Source of the DNA: Tritrichomonas musculus
Lineage: Eukaryota; Parabasalia; Tritrichomonadida; Tritrichomonadidae
DNA: 64,000 nucleotides
Assembly (NCBI GenBank): GCA_039105265.1
Contig: JAPFFF010000020.1
Coordinates: 248,001 to 312,000 of the forward strand
Direction: 5' to 3'
The notes under the pieces are model-generated. The model saw nothing but the letters and a program-made list of their open reading frames with translations. It was not told the origin of the DNA and ran no database searches. Of the stretch, positions 10,201-19,097 are shown piece after piece; positions within the stretch are counted from its first letter, which is position 1; every line of letters starts with the position of its first letter. The translations under genes and the position numbers were made by a program.

Positions 10201-10539
10201 ATGTGTCAGTTTCATAATGACTTTGATGAGTTCGAAGGTAGTCAAGGGGAAATACACTCAAGAAAACTCATTGCACTTGGTAAAAAAAGCTACCTCGATA
10301 TCTTGGTTGATGAACAAGGAAATGAAGGATATCATATTAGACTCAAAGGAATTCCAAAACAAGTTATTCTCAACAAGTGCAAAAAGATGGATATCACAAT
10401 TGAAGAACTCTATGAAAGGATGTACAAAGGAGAAAGTATGACATTTGATTTGTTGGATGGTTCGAATGCATTCAGGAAGTCAAAGACATTTCAACAAACC
10501 AACTTACCTAAATTTGCACGTACTCTTAGGTTTACTTAG
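7255..10539 (+). CDS. Protein-primed DNA polymerase B (pPolB), element A
   Basis: 1094 residues, the size usual for Maverick replicative polymerase. Exonuclease motifs are visible: Exo I SDFETN (~residue 427), Exo II YFHNLKYDA (~476) and Exo III around YCFKDC (~622). Polymerase motifs follow: A, DFDAVSLYPSAM (~715); B, KLLLNSIYGKS (~857); C, YQDTDSMH (~950). Long insertions between A and B match the protein-primed class (TPR1/TPR2). The ATG follows TTTCACTTTT, an Inr-like context. The last bases overlap the convergent 246-residue gene. The B copy at 46443-49727 appears identical in protein sequence. It would copy the element from its protein-capped ends. Confidence 0.96.
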   Translation: MLNMNKDIEDNFLDAIGDVYADTKSQFRREYNRRAKQYQKKDKFQEEMRKLMIPAGQGIGFATDINQDEYKRYAFTEALRQIHKKKNVGRPIVKAIALDGTYKYFTLSDKHNFESTLGHITGELDLSEDQSDTNPYISNMFIPVRYEVQFIDMNKTNDGVHFRTKMQDMDTHEFYDDEVEIDEDYRNTPEGSFFPYINLSPIDLSTYQIFHEVRKENYRDNCFVYACIQSGVFTDDEIDDLRFFVQTRTIPNNKIEEVAKKFKCNFSIIRIVEQPDKYKYETRINTRKKKWSVDFQREVNLILFKDHYMLNRNIPCTLFYLRHYEELDRTFAYMPFEKRCKIERLEKNGKTVKDYKHEGIKPITFFQKMFELHLFEEIKACEMDIINTTEYEHVNDYVSLEYNAEQCTRLIENNKKKQNTWSRIYYSDFETNSTVSPHIPYLNCTIFRDKANIHKISIQGEDCGQKLLNYLWSGSLTYFHNLKYDACFFINTPGWDTQITERSGTVLQIIMTLFEEGTRKVKKRLTFRNSYSIIPQALNKFATMFNLNVHKEVMAYKLYTQENIQRRIVDATEFQQQYIDENADKLSKAQLDANCKQIIENAKIANCYNDGKIDIIKYAIFYCFKDCIVLMKGMEKFNEDLKAVFKETKTDMYGVHDFISISAIGYCFAKKYGCFDGCYELSGKCQDFIQRCVSGGRTMTAGNEKQYIEGKIQDFDAVSLYPSAMYVMDGIPLGRPKVIPQGTTHEQLMQYDTFFIEVNIKKLECKSKEPYKFGQVFTRNEAGSKIFGNFLVDHYYIDKVGLMDLFEFYDVEYELIRGYYFDEGFNKKINEFIEKLFNLRASYKKQKNPLEQTIKLLLNSIYGKSILKATKTETKTVPKSQLYKYLWRNYNFIKEVVEDANIDKCYVKKLKPINDHFNLPQFGASVLSWSKHLMNRVMATAEQAGIPIFYQDTDSMHVLEKDVPRIADLFQFKYHQPLIGKNMCQFHNDFDEFEGSQGEIHSRKLIALGKKSYLDILVDEQGNEGYHIRLKGIPKQVILNKCKKMDITIEELYERMYKGESMTFDLLDGSNAFRKSKTFQQTNLPKFARTLRFT

Positions 10540-11272
10540 TTATAACATCATTGATATCAGTCGAGTTAGATGGTTTAATTTTGATAGTTATGAACAAAGG
10601 ACTTTTTAACAATATCGGCTGGTATTGAAAATCTACTAAACTTAATTCTAAGTATTTTAATGAATCTGTAAATGTTTTTATTTTTAAAGGCTTACCTTCA
10701 GTCTCGAAATCATATATAAATGGTTTCTTATCTACAGTGAAGGTATTTATTGTACCAATAACTGAAGGTGTATATTGTTGTTCACCTATATTCGAGTATA
10801 TGGCATTACCTTGTAATGATACTAGATACAACTTAGTATGATTTAATATTGGTATATCTTTTATTATATAGGTTGTATTAGCAGGTAACTCTAAAGGCAT
10901 TGGAGTATTATAAAGACCAGTTACTAATGCGGCTCGATGAGTTAAAGACGTAATGGTAGTCTTCATTGTGGTTTTTAATTGAAATGTTCTTGTTTCTTGT
11001 TTATACTCCCATTGAAACCAAGACATTAAATTTAATACCGATTGTAATTCTTTGATTGTATAAGAAAATTTAGGAGTTCGAAAATAGGCTTTAATAGGTG
11101 TTGAATCACTTGACATCTCAATATAATCTTCATCATTGGTTAACAGAATATTACTCAAGGTACTTAATGAAGATACATAATACTTGACATATTTACACTT
11201 CCAAGGTATATCTAAATTAACTGATACCTTATTATATTCATCAGCATTTGTGCTTTGTACTGATACTAACAT
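10532..11272 (-). CDS. Beta-rich Maverick protein, 246 aa, possible minor structural protein (A copy)
   Basis: 246 residues, convergent with the polymerase (8-base overlap) and divergent from the fibre-like gene. It has many alternating hydrophobic strands and few charges, and ends in LLKSPLFITIKIKPSN. That pattern of aromatic residue, Asp, proline and a final Ile/Lys strand resembles the ends of the 333-residue protein in B and of a piece in C (39379-39680). A small jelly-roll or fibre-knob protein of the virion is possible. No diagnostic motif is seen, and identity is a guess from fold-like composition. B copy: 45710-46450. Confidence 0.55.
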   Translation of the reverse strand: MLVSVQSTNADEYNKVSVNLDIPWKCKYVKYYVSSLSTLSNILLTNDEDYIEMSSDSTPIKAYFRTPKFSYTIKELQSVLNLMSWFQWEYKQETRTFQLKTTMKTTITSLTHRAALVTGLYNTPMPLELPANTTYIIKDIPILNHTKLYLVSLQGNAIYSNIGEQQYTPSVIGTINTFTVDKKPFIYDFETEGKPLKIKTFTDSLKYLELSLVDFQYQPILLKSPLFITIKIKPSNSTDINDVITK

Positions 11273-11288
11273 TTTATTATATCCTAAA

Positions 11289-12467
11289 ATGTCAATTAAA
11301 GTTTATTCTTTGCAATCAGGAGAAGCAGAGAAGCTAAAAGACAAAGACATAGAGATAAGTGTTAATGATGAAAACAACATCGATATCATAAGAGGTGGAG
11401 ACCCAGATGATTACCCAAAATTTAGTTGCTTATATAATAAAGATGAGATAGATGAAAAATTGGTTGGTGATTATTTCGAAAAAAATGGATTCGAAAACTT
11501 TGGTGCTCTTTACATTATGGGAGGTAAAGGTATATATACATGGAATACTGATGGTACACTAACGACAAAAATACAATATTGTGCTAGTCTCAATAAACTA
11601 TATGAAAGATTAAGAAACAGTGCTAAAAATTTAGAAGTCTTTTTAACCAAAATGAAGGAAGATATAGATTCTGGTATTGCACCCGGAGCTACCTTAAAAT
11701 ATTTTACTGGAGAGATAAATGATAAAGATATAATAGAAGAAGAATATGATGTTAGTACATATAAGAAGTTAATAGAAGCATTAACAGCGAATCAAAAAGG
11801 TATGTTAGATGTTATGAATTTAATGATTCAAAATATAGATGAAGTTAATAATGCGATTGTTCCAAGTATCGATTGGAATATATTAAAGGACTTAAAAATA
11901 ATTGTCGAACATGTAGATGAAACTACCAAAGCAATTACCTATGGAACAGATACAGTAAAACCTAAAAACATGGAAACTATAATAAAAGAGTTAAGTACAA
12001 GTAATGATAATATAGCAAAGTGGATAAAAAATAATACTGTTGATTTTACTGAGATTGAGCCCATTAAATATGTAGATTTAAAAGTTAATGAAACTACTAA
12101 TGAAACTATCTTTGATGTCAATGAGACAAAGATAAATAACATGAAAGACTTTGCTGAGAAAACAAATACAACAGCTGCTAATATTACTAAATGGATAGAT
12201 GCATTAAATGATCAAACCATAAGTTATGAGACTCTCTTGAACTTAACAGGTGGTAATACTTCAATGTGCCTAATTAATAAAACAACTGGTGAACCAGAAA
12301 TACATGAGGTTAAAATAGAAATAGATGAAACACCACCACCTACTCCAACACCTGAGCCAACTCCAGACCCTACACCTGAGCCAACTCCTACACCTACACC
12401 TGAGCCAACTCCTACGCCTACACCTACTCCAACTGAACCACCAAAAGAGTTAGTTAACCAAGAATGA
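11289..12467 (+). CDS. Fibre-like protein with Pro-Thr stalk, 392 aa (A copy)
   Basis: Start at ATG 11289 (MSIKVYSLQSGEAEK), because the longer reading overlaps the divergent gene. Residues 1-350 are mostly helical and charged, with repeated small helices. The end is a TPTPEPTP stalk of about 35 residues, typical of extended surface spacers. It is followed directly by the 1489-residue gene. In element B the corresponding region is one continuous frame (40042-45693), so the two parts probably act as one surface or virion-fibre system. No enzyme motif is seen. Confidence 0.6.
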   Translation: MSIKVYSLQSGEAEKLKDKDIEISVNDENNIDIIRGGDPDDYPKFSCLYNKDEIDEKLVGDYFEKNGFENFGALYIMGGKGIYTWNTDGTLTTKIQYCASLNKLYERLRNSAKNLEVFLTKMKEDIDSGIAPGATLKYFTGEINDKDIIEEEYDVSTYKKLIEALTANQKGMLDVMNLMIQNIDEVNNAIVPSIDWNILKDLKIIVEHVDETTKAITYGTDTVKPKNMETIIKELSTSNDNIAKWIKNNTVDFTEIEPIKYVDLKVNETTNETIFDVNETKINNMKDFAEKTNTTAANITKWIDALNDQTISYETLLNLTGGNTSMCLINKTTGEPEIHEVKIEIDETPPPTPTPEPTPDPTPEPTPTPTPEPTPTPTPTPTEPPKELVNQE

Positions 12468-12468
12468 T

Positions 12469-15400
12469 ATGGTTTATGAAATTCCAACTACTGATGAATT
12501 AAAGAAACTCGAAGAAAATAAGATTCCAAAAATAATAGAACCAGAAGTACTCAAATTAACAGTATCCAAGTTTTGGTTATACAGTAAAAAGACAATAGGA
12601 TGGATAAAGGACTTATCGTATAATATATTAAAAACATATCTATATCTTGCTAAAATACCTATTAAATTAACTTATAAAACAATCGACTACGCCTTTATTC
12701 AAACCCTGAAAACATTATATAATATATTTTATTTCCTCTGGTCTCATTTTAAATGCATTGTGTTTGAAGGGTATCGAAACGTAAAAGACGCATTAACAGG
12801 GGAGATAAAAGAAGAAAATATAGTATTTAAAGTAACCAACTATGATAGTGAAATAGAAAATTTTGTTGGTGAAATAGACCCTGACTTTGAAGAAATGCTA
12901 GAAGGTTTTAAAGAAATTACACCAACTACAAAATCTGTTGATGAGTTAAAGGAGAAAGGATATAAAGAAGTTAATGTAGCATGTACATCATGGGAAGTAT
13001 TCTGGGGAAACGCCTGGAAGTTAATTAAAAGACCATTTATATCTTTATGGAATGGAGTTAAGAAGTTTGGTAATGATACATATTTATTCTTTACAGGTGA
13101 AGATTATGATGGTAGAGGAACATATTGGGAAAATTGTCCTCATATGTTGAGGATTACAATAATAGCTTTCGTCTTGGGTGGTGCAGCAGTTTCAATAGGA
13201 GCTCTTGCAGTTATGTATATAATATGTCCAATCGCTGAAAAACTCTTTAATGGATTTGAATATATTATGATTAAATTAACAGGTGGTGATCCAGTTCCTA
13301 TTGCTCGTACATTAGCAGTAGATGAGAATGATGAAAATAATAATGCCATTGTTGACCCTGATGGAAATAAGATAGATATTGATATTGATTATGAGTTATT
13401 AGAAACATTTAGACAAGAATTTAATGCAAAAGTTGTAAATTACAAGGTTATGAATAATGAGATATCAACTCCTTCTACTCCTACAACAGACCCTAATTTT
13501 GTTTTAGAATCAGGTATACCTGAATTTGTTATTACTAATAAGGATGTATACTCATTATCTAATACTATTAATGATGTTGCATACAACCTATTAGGCATCT
13601 TTGTACCCGATTTACAAAAACAAGCCTTTTTAAATTCTAATAAGCCTATCTTCAAGATAGTATTAAGAAAGAATGTAATATATGATGAGAGAGGTAGGTA
13701 CATAAAAGAGTTCTATATAACATCCAGAAATGGTAAAATAGTTTGTCCAGTTATTACCTACAATAAAGAGAATGATTATTGTACCATTAATGATAACTCA
13801 TCAACAGATGATAGGTATTATATAGCATTCGATAAAAGCCTACCTTTTCACCCTTATACTTTATATCTAAATGGTGAACTAAGTATTATGAATGAATATG
13901 AACCGACTGCATTAAAAACAGATAAGGCAATAAAATGTTCTATCATTGAAGCTGAAAATGCATTAAAACTCCATAAAAGCGATGTTCACTACTTTTATAA
14001 ACCATCTATCATCACAGAAGAAACAATAGGAGAGGACGAATATTATAAGATGGTATATGAAGTACCTGATAACTATGAAATACCTGATAAATTAAACTTT
14101 GTCTTCAAGGAACATTGTTTTGGCAATACATGGAACCTACAATGGAATACTGATAAAAGTCTTGAGAATAAGGGGTATTGGTCAGGAGATAATGCGAAAG
14201 GTCATCTTAATGGGAAAGTCATTAATAAATGGAATATTCGACCTGGTAGGAAAACAGATGGTTGCTACGGTAGCTGGGTTACGATTAAGAAAACAGACTT
14301 GCATGATAAATTGATACAGACTGATGAAGAGAATGGCTTAATGTTCTCATTATTGAAGAACTACAAACATAAGATAAGTATTGAGATGAATGATGGAAAG
14401 ATACATGATGAGGATGAATGGAACCTAACATATACTAATTATGATAGGTCATTTTATGGTGGCATTGATAATGCTTTACATCCAGGTTACTATGGAGCAG
14501 TTATTTATTACTTTGAGATGGCTCCTAATGTTATGGATAGAACAGATATGTTTGAGAAGATATATTTAGATATATATGTTGGTGAATCATCTAGAGCAAC
14601 AAGGTTATCATTCAAAGTTGATAATGTGATTAAAAAGACTGATAAGTGGTTACTCGACGTCATCCCAATCCTAGATACTATTGAGACAATTAGTTATGAT
14701 TGGGGCTTTTGCTTAGATGTTGGTGAAACCAGAGACATAAAATTATATTTGAGGAAGGATTATACAGACCCGATTGATGAGATTAATTGGGATTCATCAA
14801 CTAATGCATTTAAGTACATAATAGACCAACAGTTTTATGAAATAACACCAAATCCTAATGCAGCTACTACCTTATATACAGACTACAATATTACTAGTTC
14901 GAAGATTATAACAGCTGATAATATTACTACCATGAGGAGTGATTTAAATATGTTAACCAATAATTTTGATGTAGTTAGTTATGATGTTAAGGACATAACC
15001 TCGAAAGTAAATGTGTTAAATGCAGAAATGGGAGAGACTAAAAGGATTACTAAACATTTACAAGAAGACATAGACCAGGTTAGAATAGTATCAAATGTAG
15101 CACTAGCATTTGGAGTTATAGGAACTGCAGGTAGTATAGCTAATGTTGGTCTTACATTGTTTCGAACAGGGTTCACATTTACAAAGGCTGGTATAGATGC
15201 TACTATTGAAGGTGTATCACAAGGTGAACAAGCTTTGTATCATCTAGGTGATGGAAGCAACCTACCTCCATTAAAAATAGCAAGGTCAACTACAACTGAT
15301 TTAACACCTATTATTGATTGGTGTGATGCAGAAAAGGTAGTTGTTGAATATACTGATGAAACTGAAGACATTTCAAAGACGATAACAACATATCGAGATG

Positions 15401-16938
15401 CTATTGATTTATGCAACCACTTCAGGGAATCATTAAAACCTGCATTTAGGCTATTAGCTGATAAAATAAATGAGGTTAATGAGGAAGTAGAAAATAATAA
15501 CTATATTGATAAGAATGATTTAGTAAGAGATGATACTATTGATATAGTAGGTAGTATTGTTAATAAGGAAGTACACCTTGAAGCTGAAGATGTTATTACA
15601 GATGGTACTATTAAGGCAAGACTAATGGTTATGAAGGTTAGTGAGTTTAATGACATCGACTATGAGGAGTGTATAATAACTATTACTATTGCAGGTGGTA
15701 CTATTAGTCAATATGAGGGCAGTGATTACTTCCCAACATGCACCTTAAATGGCAAGACAATAGTTATAGCCAACCCACAGCAAGTAAGAGTTACTGGTAT
15801 AGCCATTAAAGAAAATAGTTCTATTAGGAGAATGTCATTTGAGGTTAAGGATATAGCATATACATGTGATATAGATGCACTTAACAACAAGGTAGACTCA
15901 CTTGAAAAGATATCCCACGACAATAATGAATCAATAGCTACTATAATAAATGAATACCCCACAGTTGATGAGGTTAATGAAGCGTTGGATACAGTTAAGA
16001 GTGAATCCGCAACGAAATCTATGGTGCATAATTTACAACAGTATATCGAAGATGGGTACTATGATAAGAATGATTGTGATAGTAAGTTCGCGATGAAGAG
16101 TGATATAACAGCAGAGGTTGATCTTAGTGATTATTTAACAATGAGTGAATGTGATACTAAGTACGTTCATCAAGATAGTATAATTTCGAGTACAGACACA
16201 ACTACTACTGAATTCACTGATAATAATATTCTATCAGCGTTGAACACCGTTAATTGCATCAATAACGCACAGTTCTGGTATCGATCGGGTAACGTGATAA
16301 GACCGAAGAACGGTGATTACGTTCGATGTAAGTTCTATGCTGAGCAACTCAGGTTCACTAACGATTCAAATAGATATGTCAACGATCTCGCGTTGAGTAC
16401 CGAAACTGTAAACAACGATACTTCACTAGCAACATCAGCGTTCGTACATAAATGTGTTGATGACGCGGTTGCTGACATTGATTTAACTGATTATGCGTTG
16501 AAGAGTGACATTAGAGCATATAATGACTTATCATATTGCTCTACAGATAAGACAACATTAACTGTTGGGAAGATGGCTTATAATGGTGCCCCAAAAATAT
16601 TACCATTCAATGAAGGAGCTCATATTAAATTTAATGCCAGCTTTGCAGACTATACAGAATGCTTTGATTTCATATTTAGAACTACTTCCATATCAGGAGA
16701 TGTTCACACTATGATGTATAACATTAATGGTCATGAGTATGCAATAACATGGGAGGACAACCATTATGGAGAGTTCAATGTTAAACTCAATAATGTAACA
16801 AAGCCTACCTCATATAGTAATATGATTGCTGATATTGGTGAACAACATGATACAATAGCATTATGTAGTCAAATTACAGAACTACAAGATAAGATAGCAG
16901 CATTGGAAGCTAGGTTAGCTGCTCTTGAATCGAAATAA
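12469..16938 (+). CDS. Giant membrane/fibre-like protein, 1489 aa (A copy)
   Basis: 1489 residues. One or two hydrophobic membrane segments lie at ~225-255 (IIAFVLGGAAVSIGALAVMY) and a Gly/Ala-rich hydrophobic stretch at ~875-900. A large beta-rich middle follows. The last ~300 residues carry repeats like those of phage tail fibres (YYDKNDCDSKFAMKSDI, DYLTMSECDTKYVHQ, DLTDYALKSDI). The end is a heptad coiled coil, IAALEARLAALESK. This layout suggests a trimeric fibre or attachment protein anchored in a membrane, but that is inference. The stop lies against the TIR, so the gene runs to the very edge of the element. Confidence 0.6.
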   Translation: MVYEIPTTDELKKLEENKIPKIIEPEVLKLTVSKFWLYSKKTIGWIKDLSYNILKTYLYLAKIPIKLTYKTIDYAFIQTLKTLYNIFYFLWSHFKCIVFEGYRNVKDALTGEIKEENIVFKVTNYDSEIENFVGEIDPDFEEMLEGFKEITPTTKSVDELKEKGYKEVNVACTSWEVFWGNAWKLIKRPFISLWNGVKKFGNDTYLFFTGEDYDGRGTYWENCPHMLRITIIAFVLGGAAVSIGALAVMYIICPIAEKLFNGFEYIMIKLTGGDPVPIARTLAVDENDENNNAIVDPDGNKIDIDIDYELLETFRQEFNAKVVNYKVMNNEISTPSTPTTDPNFVLESGIPEFVITNKDVYSLSNTINDVAYNLLGIFVPDLQKQAFLNSNKPIFKIVLRKNVIYDERGRYIKEFYITSRNGKIVCPVITYNKENDYCTINDNSSTDDRYYIAFDKSLPFHPYTLYLNGELSIMNEYEPTALKTDKAIKCSIIEAENALKLHKSDVHYFYKPSIITEETIGEDEYYKMVYEVPDNYEIPDKLNFVFKEHCFGNTWNLQWNTDKSLENKGYWSGDNAKGHLNGKVINKWNIRPGRKTDGCYGSWVTIKKTDLHDKLIQTDEENGLMFSLLKNYKHKISIEMNDGKIHDEDEWNLTYTNYDRSFYGGIDNALHPGYYGAVIYYFEMAPNVMDRTDMFEKIYLDIYVGESSRATRLSFKVDNVIKKTDKWLLDVIPILDTIETISYDWGFCLDVGETRDIKLYLRKDYTDPIDEINWDSSTNAFKYIIDQQFYEITPNPNAATTLYTDYNITSSKIITADNITTMRSDLNMLTNNFDVVSYDVKDITSKVNVLNAEMGETKRITKHLQEDIDQVRIVSNVALAFGVIGTAGSIANVGLTLFRTGFTFTKAGIDATIEGVSQGEQALYHLGDGSNLPPLKIARSTTTDLTPIIDWCDAEKVVVEYTDETEDISKTITTYRDAIDLCNHFRESLKPAFRLLADKINEVNEEVENNNYIDKNDLVRDDTIDIVGSIVNKEVHLEAEDVITDGTIKARLMVMKVSEFNDIDYEECIITITIAGGTISQYEGSDYFPTCTLNGKTIVIANPQQVRVTGIAIKENSSIRRMSFEVKDIAYTCDIDALNNKVDSLEKISHDNNESIATIINEYPTVDEVNEALDTVKSESATKSMVHNLQQYIEDGYYDKNDCDSKFAMKSDITAEVDLSDYLTMSECDTKYVHQDSIISSTDTTTTEFTDNNILSALNTVNCINNAQFWYRSGNVIRPKNGDYVRCKFYAEQLRFTNDSNRYVNDLALSTETVNNDTSLATSAFVHKCVDDAVADIDLTDYALKSDIRAYNDLSYCSTDKTTLTVGKMAYNGAPKILPFNEGAHIKFNASFADYTECFDFIFRTTSISGDVHTMMYNINGHEYAITWEDNHYGEFNVKLNNVTKPTSYSNMIADIGEQHDTIALCSQITELQDKIAALEARLAALESK

Positions 16939-17202
16939 AGTAGGTACGAGATTCTCGGGGCTGGTACATGTGCCGTTTCATAGATGGGCGGTTGTGGGGT
17001 GGGGTACATGTGCCGTTTCATAGATGGGCGGTAGGGATGGGGTACATGTGCCGTTTCATAGATAGTGGGCAGTGGGGGTGGGTACCTAAGACGTTTCATA
17101 GATGGGCGGTAGGGGTGGGGACCCTGTGCCGTTTCATTGATGGGGAGCAGTAGTGAGAACATTTTTATTTTTTTTTTTTTGATCCATCTTTTTTTTTTTC
17201 TT

Positions 17203-17235
<33 letters not shown>

Positions 17236-17294
17236 CTAGTTCGTGTTGACGGTGTGGGTGTAACCCCACCGGAAACCGACTAGTATATACTACT
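16939..17294 (+). repeat. Right terminal inverted repeat of element A with internal minisatellite
   Basis: The inner part starts near GTACGAGATTCTCGGGG and holds five degenerate ~40-bp units around CCGTTTCATAGATGGGCGGT. Two long poly-T runs follow, then the outer end CGGTGTGGGTG...CCGGAAACCGACTAGTATATACTACT, finishing at 17294. The same sequence occurs inverted at 39681-40041 and direct at 62874-63266. The terminus reads AGTAGT... from outside, the usual Maverick end type. The bases beyond it (AATAA, 17295-17299) belong to the mariner and would be the expected target repeat. Confidence 0.93.
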
Positions 17295-18090
17295 AATAAG
17301 GTGGATGTTCTAATCTCTTTATGCCAAGTTCAGTCAATTTTTCAAAAGCTAAATGTGGACGAGCATTATCCATATGAAGAAAATATCCATTTGTCGTAAT
17401 ACTTTTTGCTAAATCACCTAGTACTCTTTGAGAAAAAAACTTCTTATTAAATTTTTCTCCTATTGGGAGCATTGTAATTGATTTAATTCCAGTGATACCC
17501 CATATTACTGAGATCATCACTTTTTTAGATCCAATCATTCGTTTTGGTTTTTCTGGAATTTGTCGTCCTGCTTCTAACCACATTGAATTTCTAGGGTTTA
17601 TAAAGTAAACCCAGGTTTCATCTTGTGTTAACACCTTATGTAACTTTTGATCATTCGCACTCGTTAAAAATTCAAACAATTCCTTTGATATTTCAATCCG
17701 TTTAACTTTGATTTCTTGAGTTAGTATATGAGGTATCCATTTAAAATTGACCTTTGACATATTTAATTCATCAATTAAAACTCTTTTAACGGTTTTTCGA
17801 TCAGCCTTTACTATTTCAGCAATTTTTTGAGTTGATGCATAAGGGTTGTATAATAAAACATTTTGAATTTCTTGTTTTAATTCTGTTCTTTTTGGTCTTC
17901 CTTCTCTTGGACGATCAAAAATCGACCAGTTATCATCATTCATATTTTTTGTCCATTTCTGTATGGTCCTTAGTGATGGAACTTCTTCATCATAAACGTC
18001 AGATATTGTACAGTATATATCTTTATTTATATAATTCTTCTTCCATAAGAAGTGGCAAACTGCACGGTATTCAATCAAATTCTCATTCAT
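17293..18090 (-). pseudogene. Mariner transposase, 3'-truncated by element A
   Basis: 265 residues on the minus strand from ATG 18090. An N-terminal helix-turn-helix part (RTIQKWTKNM..., then ASTQKIAEIVKADRKTVKR) is followed by the catalytic part with TQDETWVY (first Asp, ~residue 177) and HMDNARPH (second Asp, ~242). The frame ends at HPPY, just before the usual SPDL block with the third Asp, because the Maverick terminus begins there. Full mariner transposases have about 340-350 residues, so ~80 are missing. The family resembles the mariners known from Trichomonas (Tvmar type); that assignment is from memory. The missing part should lie left of element A. Confidence 0.9.
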
Positions 18091-18162
18091 AAAAAATGAT
18101 GTACGTTTATTTTTATTATACGTTTATTTTTTTTGTATTATATTTTGATGGGTGCAAACTAA
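17295..18162 (-). mobile_element. Mariner-family transposon remnant (5' part)
   Basis: Covers the truncated transposase and its upstream region. The candidate outer end is at 18141-18162, where the minus strand reads TAGTTTGCACCCATC, about 50-70 bases before the ATG, as expected for a mariner terminal repeat. The other end is not in the window, so the repeat cannot be confirmed by pairing. Only one break is evident, the junction with Maverick A. Confidence 0.75.
18141..18162 (-). repeat. Candidate mariner terminal repeat (one end only)
   Basis: On the minus strand TTAGTTTGCACCCATCAAAA lies just outside the transposase leader. Mariner ends are short (about 25-30 bp) and often begin near a TA. 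The partner end is outside the window, so this is a suggestion only. Confidence 0.4.
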
Positions 18163-18251
18163 AAAGAATTTTTAATTATATAATATTATAATATATATGT
18201 TTAATTATATATTTATTATTAAAAGTATTAATGATATCTAAGAACCAATGA

Positions 18252-19097
18252 GAAAAATGCTCGCGCACGGACTTTTTCCCATACCTATATGTATCAGCAT
18301 TGAGTTTATCAGCATTAAAAAATCATCTAGAAATTGTCAATTTGTTACTATCTGATAAAAGAATAAGTGTACATTCATATTGCTTTGCTGAATGTTCATC
18401 TTTGGATAGAATCACAATTCCTTATTCTGTTTCTTCAATTGGAGATCATGCTTTTTATGGTTGTAGTTTTTTGCACAAAGTAATAATTCCTCCTTCAGTG
18501 ATAATAATTAGAAACTCAGCATTCATGGGATGTATATCTTTAGAGGAAATAATAATTCCTGATTCGGTAACATTTATTGGCGAGTTTGCATTTGCTAGCT
18601 GCTCGTTACTTCACAAAATAACAATGCCTTCATTGATTACTTCTTTAAGAAGAGGGATTTTTTGCGGTTGTAAATCATTAACAACTATGACATACAATTG
18701 TTTAGAAAATTATGTGAAATACAAATATCCAATTCCATTTTTAATGCCAAATGATGATTCGTTATTTAATTCATCAGAATATGTATCTTTGACTTCTATT
18801 GATCTTCCTAATGTACAAGTCTTTGGAAGTCAAGCTTTTGATCAATTTCACTCTTTCGGTTTCGATAATTGCCATATAATAATTCCACCAAATGTGGAAA
18901 TAATTGACAGTATTGCTTTTTCTGGATGTCAAAATATAACACATATAGAGATTCCATCATCATTGATATTGATAAAAAATGATTCTATTTTAAAATGCAT
19001 TTCTTTAAGAATGATGATAGTTCCTCCTAAATTAAATCATCTTAAAATGCAATTTCCAAATATTCATATCTATACAAAAAAAGAATATTCAATTTAA
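18252..19097 (+). pseudogene. BspA-like leucine-rich-repeat surface protein, 5'-truncated fragment
   Basis: The frame is open from 18252 to TAA at 19095-19097 but has no ATG near its beginning; the first in-frame Met is inside the repeats. The first residues (ALKNHLEIVNLLLSDKR) look like part of an ankyrin repeat. Then come LRR_5/BspA-type repeats of ~23 residues with the AF-GCSSL--I-IP-SV--IG pattern (IGDHAFYGC, IRNSAFMGC, IGEFAFASC). BspA-like proteins form a very large trichomonad surface family linked with attachment. The stop is followed by TAATAAA, a normal trichomonad 3' end. The missing start suggests a truncated copy, possibly cut by rearrangement. Confidence 0.75.

Larger units (their letters stand above)
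1..17294 (+). mobile_element. Maverick/Polinton element A (right-hand part; left end outside window)
   Basis: Large virus-like DNA transposon of the Maverick/Polinton family. The visible part holds a capsid-like gene end, several small genes, a satellite array, a protein-primed DNA polymerase B and giant fibre-like genes. It ends in a terminal inverted repeat finishing ACTACT at 17294. Gene order and sequence mirror element B (39681-63266) in the opposite orientation, and base 1 corresponds to about 55235 in B. Proteins of A and B are near identical, so the copy is probably recent. Most visible genes look whole. It sits directly against a mariner transposase gene, which it appears to have entered. 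Confidence 0.9.

Noticed and set aside
16869-17162. Repeat protein with YETAHVPHPYRPSMKR
   Set aside because: Translation of the TIR minisatellite; unit length varies and no real start.
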